A stretch of DNA of 41,069 nt from Pelotomaculum propionicicum (GTDB taxonomy: Bacteria; Bacillota; Desulfotomaculia; Desulfotomaculales; Pelotomaculaceae). Shown here one piece after another: positions 15,926-22,378 of the stretch. Both the position numbers and the translations under genes were made by a program. The stretch covers positions 1 through 41,069 of the forward strand of contig NZ_QFFZ01000035.1 of NCBI RefSeq assembly GCF_004369225.1. Reading direction: 5' to 3'. A model generated the notes under the pieces. That model was not told the DNA's origin. It did not search any database and was given only the letters and a program-made list of their open reading frames with translations. Positions within the stretch are counted from its first letter, which is position 1, and the number at the start of each line of letters is the position of its first letter.

Positions 15926-16543
15926 ATGCAAACGATTGCAATGTTATCGAATGAAGCGGAATTGGTTGCCCGCGCTGCAACCGAGCCGGCTGCTTTCGCC
16001 TCGGTCTACGAGCATTATTTTCAGCGAGTCTACAAATATATGCGCTACCGCGTCGGCGACATGACCGAGGCGGAAGAACTCACCAGCCGGGTCTTTGAGC
16101 GGGTCCTGACCAAAATCGGCAACTATTGCCCGGAGCGGGGGACCTTTGCCGGCTGGCTCTTTGCCATCGCTCACAACACCGTCGTCGACTACCTGCGCGC
16201 CCAAAAGCGCCACAGGCTGGTTCCGCTTGAAGTCCTGGGCGAAACGGCCTGCTCCGGAACCGGGCCGGAAGATACGGTAATTCATAACCAAAGCCGGGAA
16301 CAACTCTTGACAGCCTTGTCCAGCCTGACTGACCGGGAGCGAAACCTGATCGCCCTGAAGTTTTCGGCGAGGCTGACCAACCATGCCATAGCCGAAATAT
16401 CCGGCCTGACCGAAAGCAACGTGGCTGTAATCCTGTACCGGGCCATGCGGCGGCTGCGGGCGGAGCTGGACGGTTCCCGGAAGCACGGGAAGCACGGGGA
16501 GAAGCACGGGGACGGTTCTCTTGCTTTCCCCCCCTTGCAATAA
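15926..16543 (+). CDS. ECF-type RNA polymerase sigma factor
   Basis: This 205-residue protein has region 2 (FASVYEHYFQRVYKYMRYRVGD..EAEELTSRVFERVL, then FAGWLFAIAHNTVVDYLR) and region 4 (LTDRERNLIALKFSARLTNHAIAEISGLTESNVAVILYRAMRRLRAEL). The ATG at 15926 is placed behind TGTGGAGTG; a GTG three codons earlier is less well spaced. The tail has a curious KHG repeat (RKHGKHGEKHGDG). No classic anti-sigma gene follows, but a related sigma remnant at 12513 is followed by the VAGG protein, hinting at what once came after this class of sigma. Confidence 0.9.
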   Translation: MQTIAMLSNEAELVARAATEPAAFASVYEHYFQRVYKYMRYRVGDMTEAEELTSRVFERVLTKIGNYCPERGTFAGWLFAIAHNTVVDYLRAQKRHRLVPLEVLGETACSGTGPEDTVIHNQSREQLLTALSSLTDRERNLIALKFSARLTNHAIAEISGLTESNVAVILYRAMRRLRAELDGSRKHGKHGEKHGDGSLAFPPLQ

Positions 16544-16572
16544 TCGAATACTTTCGGAAAGTCCTACCGTTT

Positions 16573-16663
16573 GTCATTGCGAGCGTTAAGCGAAGCAATC
16601 TCCGGCTCTTACCCCCGCTTTATACTGTGAGATCGCCACGTCGCTTTCGCTCCTCGCGATGAC
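16573..16663. repeat. Interspersed palindromic repeat (GTCATTGCGAGCG family)
   Basis: GTCATTGCGAGCG...AGCGAAGCAATCTC and GAGATCGCCACGTCGCT...CGCTCCTCGCGATGAC form inverted halves. This is the well-known GTCATTGCGAG-type interspersed repeat found in many anaerobes. No transposase is encoded. Confidence 0.85.
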
Positions 16664-17008
16664 AGAACGGTCTTTGCAAACCGACTTTCCGAAATTACTC
16701 TAATCATGAAACCATCCATATACCAGTTTGCATGGGAGGCTGCAGCTGAGGCTTTATAGCAATAAGCATAGCGTTTATTAGATTCAGGCATAAGCTTAAT
16801 AAATAATATTGAACCTTAAGCTGCCGGAAGACATGATATACAAGAAGAGTTGGAGACCGTAAACATTAATGTTTGGGGAGATCTTTAAAATTATGAATAA
16901 CAAAGAGGTAAACAAAATGAGTGAAAACGAAAGAACAATGACCCGTTAGATTTCGGGAATGGATTCAATAAGGAGTTAAAAAAACTATTGTACGAGGAGT
17001 GATTGGGT
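16664..17008. other. Intergenic region with short coding debris
   Basis: It contains an 18-codon frame from 16892 (MNNKEVNKMSENERTMTR) and, in a shifted frame, NNDPLDFGNGFNKELKKLLY ending in a TGA just before the STAS gene. These look like a small frameshifted ORF. Nothing else is recognised. Confidence 0.4.
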
Positions 17009-18319
17009 ATGGAAGTTGTCGCAACCAGGGAAGGGGGGCTGCTGATCCTGACGCTCGAAGGGAGGGTCGACGCTTTTGCGGCCAAAAACCTGCAGGACAC
17101 AATAGAGCAACAATTGGCGCCCGACATCGCGGCAGTGGTGTTCGACCTTAAAGACGTCAGCTATATCAGCAGCGCCGGGCTGAGGATCATCATGTCGGTC
17201 AGCAAAAGGATGAGGCGTGACGAAGGCTCTGTCGCCTTGTGCCGTGTCGGCCGGTTTTGCCGGGACGTCATGGATACGGCGGGTTTCTTGCCTTTTTTGC
17301 CCGTCTTCGATACTTTGGAACAGGCCGTTGCCTGCGGTCGGCAGAGCATTCGGGAAAGAGAGTATCTGCAAAACTGGGAACAGCTCGAAAAAATAGACCT
17401 GTCCTGCGGCAAAGCGACAATAATTCCTGTTTCTTCCGAAAAGGGCGAAGCTTTAGTAACGGGCGATATCAAGGATGTGCTGTATTCCAGAGTCACTAAA
17501 GAAAGGCTGTTTTCCAAGACTTTTTCCGAAGCTGAATATTCCATCGGCTTGGGAGCGTTAGGGGACGCGGTAGATGATTATTATACCGTGATGGGCGAGA
17601 TGATGACCATTGGCGGGACCATGGTCTGGCTGCCCACTGACGGCAACGACACCCCTGATTTTCTTATTCCGAAGGCTGATACCGGCAGAGTGAGGGTGCG
17701 AACGGGTTTTAACGTTTCACTGAACGGTAGATTTAACGAATTGTTTTATTTTGTGAGCGACGACCCCCAGGGTGCTTCGTTGGGAGACATATACAGCGAA
17801 CTGTTCCGGTCGGCGGCGATCAGGCGTCCCGACTACAAAGGCGCGCTCGGCCTGGCTGTCTGCGCCCAGATGCCTGCCGTCTTCGGCTCGGGGATATTAA
17901 AATCACCAGTATGCGAATTTGCTTCGGCCAACGGCAGGATGATCACTGACAGCGAGAACGTGGAGCAGTGGTTCGAATCCGACAAAAAACAGAGGCATAC
18001 CGGGGTAACCGGCCTTATTTGCGGGATAGGCATATCTTTACAGGCGGATTTATCGGCTTTTGACCAGGATATTCTTAACCGTGTATTTTACCTGCACCCG
18101 GCCAATACGGGAGGTAAAAACCAGATGTTGCACAACCACGGGGTCTTTTTCAGCCTGCTGCCCTTCCCTGACAGGGCAGTTAATTTGGAAAAGCAGATTA
18201 GCCAGGTAGTGGATCAAGGAGATTTTATAGATATGCGCCACCTGTTGGACGCTTCAACCATTAAGAGAGGGTTGATCGGCGTCAGCTATCTGCAGGGATT
18301 GAGACAAGATGGTAAATAA
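17009..18319 (+). CDS. STAS-domain protein with a long C-terminal domain of unknown function
   Basis: The ATG at 17009 follows GAGGAGTG. Residues 1-110 are a STAS domain (LLILTLEGRVDAFAAKNLQDTIEQQL...VVFDLKDVSYISSAGLRIIMSVSKRM), with the phosphorylatable Ser in SYISSAGLR as in anti-sigma-factor antagonists. Residues ~115-436 form a domain I cannot name. It includes EAEYSIGLGALGDAVDDYYTV, GEMMTIGGTMVWLPTDGND and LHNHGVFFSLLPFPDR. The STAS half suggests a partner-switching role. A decayed relative lies directly behind the NCS2 permease, so the C-terminal domain may sense permease state; that is inference. Confidence 0.8.
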   Translation: MEVVATREGGLLILTLEGRVDAFAAKNLQDTIEQQLAPDIAAVVFDLKDVSYISSAGLRIIMSVSKRMRRDEGSVALCRVGRFCRDVMDTAGFLPFLPVFDTLEQAVACGRQSIREREYLQNWEQLEKIDLSCGKATIIPVSSEKGEALVTGDIKDVLYSRVTKERLFSKTFSEAEYSIGLGALGDAVDDYYTVMGEMMTIGGTMVWLPTDGNDTPDFLIPKADTGRVRVRTGFNVSLNGRFNELFYFVSDDPQGASLGDIYSELFRSAAIRRPDYKGALGLAVCAQMPAVFGSGILKSPVCEFASANGRMITDSENVEQWFESDKKQRHTGVTGLICGIGISLQADLSAFDQDILNRVFYLHPANTGGKNQMLHNHGVFFSLLPFPDRAVNLEKQISQVVDQGDFIDMRHLLDASTIKRGLIGVSYLQGLRQDGK

Positions 18320-18449
18320 AAGTTCAGGCCGGCTGACGGAAGAGGTGAGAGAGTTGATGATATTACGCGCGGCCTGATGGGTATGCTTGTGATTATCAGC
18401 AGGGGACGTTCTTTTTGCTTCTTAAAACTACGTTTGATATAATCAGTAG

Positions 18450-18620
18450 TTAACCAGCCATGGAAGACCACCCGCTGACAGTCCGCAGCAGATAGGTTAT
18501 GGTAAAAAACAAAGCTGCTCCAAATCCAACCGCCGCCAGGGTGACACAAATAACCAACAGTGCTGTTGCCAAATGCCTGCCCCCAGTCTCCGGCACAATA
18601 GAGGATATTATCATATCCAT
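18450..18620 (-). CDS. Possible 56-residue single-membrane-helix protein
   Basis: The frame reads MDMIISSIVPETGG, then a hydrophobic stretch (LATALLVICVTLAAVGFGAA and LFFTITYLL) and a short polar tail ending SSMAG. It has one or two membrane helices and coding-like composition, but no good ribosome site. It may be a true small membrane protein or debris beside the kinase remnant. Confidence 0.35.
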   Translation of the reverse strand: MDMIISSIVPETGGRHLATALLVICVTLAAVGFGAALFFTITYLLRTVSGWSSMAG

Positions 18621-18683
18621 ATTCTATTTCAACCCTGCGATTCCTGCCATTGCCAACCGGCTTGCAATGCCGAAAGGCAAGCC

Positions 18684-18791
18684 CTAGGTGAACTCCCGGG
18701 CTGCTTCCGCGGGCGCCGTTTGCTTTGGAAAACAAAAATAAAAAGTGGCGCCCTTGTCAACTTCACCGGTTATCCAGGCCTGGCCATGGTG
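18684..18791 (-). pseudogene. Histidine kinase C-terminal remnant
   Basis: Thirty-five codons, HHGQAWITGEVDKGATFYFCFP and a short tail, match the end of an HATPase domain (the usual EAHGG-I-V-SE-GKGTTF-F-LP). Just upstream (from ~18810) the frame reads SIGL, the G2-box remainder, and the bases between are deleted. The rest of the kinase is gone. Confidence 0.75.
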
Positions 18792-18809
18792 CCTCTAGTC
18801 CGATAGACT

Positions 18810-19847
18810 CTAAGGTAAGAGCCGCTTTAACCGGGCGCTGAGCCAGCCGCAGACGGCACAGCCCTTATTAAGCAGCCTGACTGTGGGAGCGGGCGCCCCG
18901 CAAGCCGGACAGGTTTCCAGAATGTCGCGGCGGGCTTCCCTGAGCAGAAGTACCCATGGACGTAAAGCGTTCATATCACCGGCAAAGTAAGCTTTTTCCG
19001 GGTTGGTGCGGCCCAGATAATGCATTTCCAATACCGCTCTGCCGTCCGGGCCGCTCATAATATCTTCTTCGACAAACTCCAATGCCAGCACATCGGTGGC
19101 GAACACCCGGAACGACAGGCTTTGTCGGGAGTGTCCCAGCCAGCGCAGACCGCCATCCTGCACGCTGAAGGCTCCGGGCTGCCAGGCACAGTTGACCTTG
19201 CCGCCCGGCGTCAGGTGCCAGATCATCTCCCCAATATCCGGAGCCGGCAGGTTAATGTTTTTGGGGCCGGCCAGGGCATGTGCTTTTTTCAGGGTATCCA
19301 ACAAGCGCTCACTGTCTATGCAATGCAGCCGGACCACATCGCCGGAAGTCATGGTGAGCCAAACCTCCTGCCTGTTCTGGTCGCTGAAGTGTTTAACCTG
19401 CCGGTTATCGATTCCGCTGATCAGCCATAAATTAATATCCAGCAGCGTCTCTGAGGGTTCCTGCCGGCAGAGCAGCAGGCGGCGGTCGGTCAGGTAAATA
19501 AGCCCCGGCCGCCATGCGGAGTAAATACCCTTGCTGTACCAGCAGGAACCAAACAGGGAAAGGAGCAGCTTCTCTCCATCTTCCAGGTGGAGACCTGCCT
19601 CAACCCGCTTTTTTTTAGCTGCGGAGCGGATGGCATCATCCCAGTCCGTCATAAAACCGTATCGCAGCATGGTTGACATGCCGCCCAAGGCCAGGCGCAA
19701 ATTCAGTCCAAGCAGTGGAATGCCGGACACACTAACCACAACGTCGCTGTTTAACATTAACCCTTTAGTCAAAAGGCGGTCGAGAAGATCGTTGAGCGTT
19801 ACTTCCCGGCGTTGCGAAGGATATAACTGTTTGCCCTTGCTCACCAT
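18810..19847 (-). CDS. GvpA-family / PH-like / zinc-ribbon fusion protein
   Basis: The protein has 345 residues. Residues ~15-65 (TLNDLLDRLLTKGLMLNSDVVVSVSGIPLLGLNLRLALG) carry the gas-vesicle GvpA/J/M/S fold pattern. Residues ~85-195 look like a GRAM/PH-like domain (GEKLLLSLFGSCWYSKGIYS...GLIYLTDRRLLLCR). A second similar segment follows to ~310. The C-terminus is a zinc ribbon, CPAC-x13-CAVCGW. It is the last gene of the vesicle cluster. It could nucleate vesicles, anchor their surface or recruit partners. I know of no standard gvp gene with this architecture, so the role is open. Confidence 0.75.
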   Translation of the reverse strand: MVSKGKQLYPSQRREVTLNDLLDRLLTKGLMLNSDVVVSVSGIPLLGLNLRLALGGMSTMLRYGFMTDWDDAIRSAAKKKRVEAGLHLEDGEKLLLSLFGSCWYSKGIYSAWRPGLIYLTDRRLLLCRQEPSETLLDINLWLISGIDNRQVKHFSDQNRQEVWLTMTSGDVVRLHCIDSERLLDTLKKAHALAGPKNINLPAPDIGEMIWHLTPGGKVNCAWQPGAFSVQDGGLRWLGHSRQSLSFRVFATDVLALEFVEEDIMSGPDGRAVLEMHYLGRTNPEKAYFAGDMNALRPWVLLLREARRDILETCPACGAPAPTVRLLNKGCAVCGWLSARLKRLLP

Positions 19848-19943
19848 ATCTTCTACCTCTCAAATGTACCAACAATGATTTTTGATTGCAGATTACCAGC
19901 AAAAACAGAAATCGCTAACTTAACAAAATTCAATCGCATGTAA

Positions 19944-21083
19944 TTAAGTTGGCATGGCTAGTTGGCCCACAAAGCTGTAAGGCGGCCAGGGACCGGTAAA
20001 ATCAACTGTAAAACCATCTTGCTGTTGAATTTTTGCCAGAGCTCCACCTAATTCCGGCAACCGGTTTTTCTTTACCAGGCAGGAAAGGTTGGCGACCATG
20101 CGTACTCCGGACGATGCCTTTTTTGTTTTTTCCACCTGAATATCTGTGCATAAGGGGCGCAGCGCCTTGTAAACTTTTCTGAAATTAACCTCCACTACGT
20201 CTTCCAGGGCTTCCTTAACCGCTTGTTCCAGCTTTTCCCGATAAAGGTAGCGTGCTCCTTCCGGCTTGCCCTCCAAATCCCGCTGCAGTGTTTGCAGGCG
20301 GGTGTCTTCCCGCAAGGCTGCCTGTTTTAAAGCTTCTTCAGGCGCCATTATTTTAACCGCGTATTCTTCATTATCTCTCAGGCGTTCAAGCAGCGATTGC
20401 AGTTGCCTGCTTTCCTGTGACAGCCATGCCTGCAACACCTCTTGCGGAGGGCGGTCTGTAGCGCGAATTATGGTATTGAAACCAAATGGTAAGATTGTAT
20501 CCAGCTTTTCTTTGGCCTGATCCAATACTTCCTGGTGCTCAAATATCCATTCTTTAGCCTGTTCATCGTTGTCCGGCCGGTAGGGTTCGGCGGCACAGTC
20601 GTGTACTACGGCGCATAAGCCTGCGGCGGCCAGGGCATATACCCGGCATCCGGTGATACCGTTAATCCCCAGTTCAATCCCTGCTTTTTCCGAAGCTACT
20701 CCGTAAATATACAGGCCTGCTGGCTCAGGTGCAATTGGTTGAGCCTGCTGCATGCACAGTTGCTCCTGTTGATCCGGCGTCTTTAAAATTTCAGCAAACG
20801 GCGCAGCGCCCACGGGTTCCTGCATCACCGGAGGCGCCTGGTTTAAGGCTGCCTCTATATCACTCTGCCGCACCTTCAAAGCAGGCTTAGCTATTTCGTT
20901 CAGCACGATCTGGACAGTGTCTTGTACGGTCAATTGTACAATCTCCCGCACTGCAATTCGTAATTCTTCTTCCAGTCCAATTCTTTTCAGCTCAGCCTTC
21001 ACCAGCAGGTGTGCCAGTGCTTTCATCCTGGGCGCGTCCTGGTCCGCTGCCTCGTTTATGTTGTCGTTTGCCCGTAAATTCAT
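19944..21083 (-). CDS. gvpL: Gas vesicle protein GvpF/GvpL with an N-terminal extension
   Basis: The ATG at 21083 follows GAGGGGTGG, 11 bp after gvpK ends. Of 379 residues, the GvpF/L domain starts near residue 120 (GLYIYGVASEKAG). It continues with ILPFGFNTIIRATDRPPQEVLQAW, a helical middle (KIMAPEEALKQAAL), and the family ending DFTGPWPPYSFVG. The first ~115 residues are an extra helical region (MKALAHLLVKAELKRIGLEEELRIAVREIV) not found in the second GvpF/L at 25520. GvpF/L proteins bind GvpA and help start vesicle assembly. Confidence 0.88.
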   Translation of the reverse strand: MNLRANDNINEAADQDAPRMKALAHLLVKAELKRIGLEEELRIAVREIVQLTVQDTVQIVLNEIAKPALKVRQSDIEAALNQAPPVMQEPVGAAPFAEILKTPDQQEQLCMQQAQPIAPEPAGLYIYGVASEKAGIELGINGITGCRVYALAAAGLCAVVHDCAAEPYRPDNDEQAKEWIFEHQEVLDQAKEKLDTILPFGFNTIIRATDRPPQEVLQAWLSQESRQLQSLLERLRDNEEYAVKIMAPEEALKQAALREDTRLQTLQRDLEGKPEGARYLYREKLEQAVKEALEDVVEVNFRKVYKALRPLCTDIQVEKTKKASSGVRMVANLSCLVKKNRLPELGGALAKIQQQDGFTVDFTGPWPPYSFVGQLAMPT

Positions 21084-21094
21084 GCTTCCACCCC

Positions 21095-21406
21095 TCAATC
21101 TAATTCTTCTTCCCACCGCCGGGGATTAAGGATCCGGTCAACCACATCGTCCACGATACGGTCCAGACCATCCCGGACACTTTTAACTGACTCGGTTACA
21201 CCCTGCTCCAATTTCATCTCCTCAATCGCCCGGTCCAGATCAAGCATTGCCCGGCCCAATCGCTCAATTTCATTCTCTTCCAGGCTGCCGTCGTCCATGC
21301 GCGCCAGGGCCTGCAATTTTAGGGCATCCTTGATAATCTCCAGCAGGGCTATGACCAGTCCAAGTAAACCGTGTTTTAAGTTATCCGCGTCGATTTCCAG
21401 AGGCAT
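21095..21406 (-). CDS. gvpK: Gas vesicle protein GvpK
   Basis: This 103-residue protein shows the GvpK core: NLKHGLLGLVIALLEIIKDALKLQALARMDDGSLEENEIERLGRAML, then DLDRAIEEMK. Its C-terminal tail (RWEEELD) is acidic. GvpK is a conserved minor assembly protein. It is closely packed with the GvpL gene. Confidence 0.9.
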   Translation of the reverse strand: MPLEIDADNLKHGLLGLVIALLEIIKDALKLQALARMDDGSLEENEIERLGRAMLDLDRAIEEMKLEQGVTESVKSVRDGLDRIVDDVVDRILNPRRWEEELD

Positions 21407-21444
21407 GGCTGCACCTCGCTATTTATTTGGGGAATCAAAAAAGA

Positions 21445-21873
21445 TTACCGGCTTCTTGAATGGTCGAATCTAATCATTACAATACCGTTCCGGCAGGTTA
21501 CTTCCGGGTGGCAGGAGTCCACCTTGTTACCCAGATCAACAATCACTACCAGTTCGTTGCCGGTTTCAAATACGTCAACAAGGGGCTGGCCCTTGACAGG
21601 CTGCAACCAAAAGGCTGGCTTTAGCCACCAGTGGAAATATATTTTTTCACCGGTGTCCTGATCTACCCGGCAGGAGACAAATTCTATAACCGGTTCACCA
21701 AAGGTGTCCGTGGCAATGGGGTTGATTACCTGGCGTAGACAAAGTAAAACCTCCATGTCACTGTCCAGACCGGCTGCGCGTGCCAGGTCGCCGATGCTTG
21801 CATGTCCATGGCAGCACATGTGCCACCAGACAGCCCTGCTCCGGCAATCCAGTGCGGCCAGGAATTGCTTCAT
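21445..21873 (-). CDS. Helix-turn-helix-like / Hsp20-like protein of the vesicle cluster
   Basis: This 142-residue protein has an N-terminal helical unit (WHMCCHGHASIGDLARAAGLDSDMEVLLCLRQVIN) that resembles a winged helix. A C-terminal beta-rich piece, LVDVFETGNELVVIVDLGN...VTCRNGIVMIRF, matches the alpha-crystallin/GvpH pattern (VDVFE-G-ELVVIVDL, then I-V---NGIV-I). It also has unusual Cys/Trp content. A chaperone or regulator of assembly is possible; it is only recognisable as cluster-specific. Confidence 0.55.
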   Translation of the reverse strand: MKQFLAALDCRSRAVWWHMCCHGHASIGDLARAAGLDSDMEVLLCLRQVINPIATDTFGEPVIEFVSCRVDQDTGEKIYFHWWLKPAFWLQPVKGQPLVDVFETGNELVVIVDLGNKVDSCHPEVTCRNGIVMIRFDHSRSR

Positions 21874-21916
21874 TTTAACTCATCCAAACCCATCATAATA
21901 TCCCCTTCCTGTGGCG

Positions 21917-22294
21917 CTATTCAGGCAAAGAAGCGATTGCTTCATGGCGCTTTTTAGCTTTGGCCGAAATCCAGCCGCACCACGGGCATCCCTCTGTCAG
22001 AAGCTCTTCCTTGGGTATCCGCTTTTCACATTGCGGGCAATTTTCTTTTTCGATAATGGCGTCTTTCCAGGTAGCGGTCTCAATGTTTGTACCGGAGGGG
22101 AATTCCAGGCCATAACGGGCTGCTGTTTCAAAGGAAGCAAGTGCCGCCCTTATTTTTACTCCCAGCAGTTCCACCCCGGCTACGGACACTACTATATCGG
22201 CGTTAATAACTATGCCTTTGTCCAGCAGGCGGTCTACCAGAACCACCAATGTGTCTTCATCTCTTTGTTTTTTGGGTCGCAGCCCTGTTTCCAT
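21917..22294 (-). CDS. GvpA-family protein with C-terminal zinc ribbon (GvpJ/S-like)
   Basis: The ATG at 22294 follows TGGAGG. Residues ~15-65 (LVVLVDRLLDKGIVINADIVVSVAGVELLGVKIRAALASFETAARYGL) are the GvpA-type hydrophobic shell motif, closest to minor GvpJ/GvpS types. The last ~40 residues form CPQC-x13-CPWCGW followed by a basic helix. The same ribbon spacing ends the 345-residue fusion. GvpJ/S proteins are thought to cap or nucleate vesicles; a zinc ribbon on them is unusual. Confidence 0.85.
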   Translation of the reverse strand: METGLRPKKQRDEDTLVVLVDRLLDKGIVINADIVVSVAGVELLGVKIRAALASFETAARYGLEFPSGTNIETATWKDAIIEKENCPQCEKRIPKEELLTEGCPWCGWISAKAKKRHEAIASLPE

Positions 22295-22378
22295 GCAAAA
22301 ACCTCCAGCTTCCATTTGGCATGTTTGCCTTGCGTCCCTTTGACGTCTATTTACACTCCGGGTTACTGCAGCATAATT

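Noticed and set aside
16609..16791. A 60-codon minus-strand frame after the sigma gene
   Set aside because: It runs through the interspersed palindrome and has no ribosome site.
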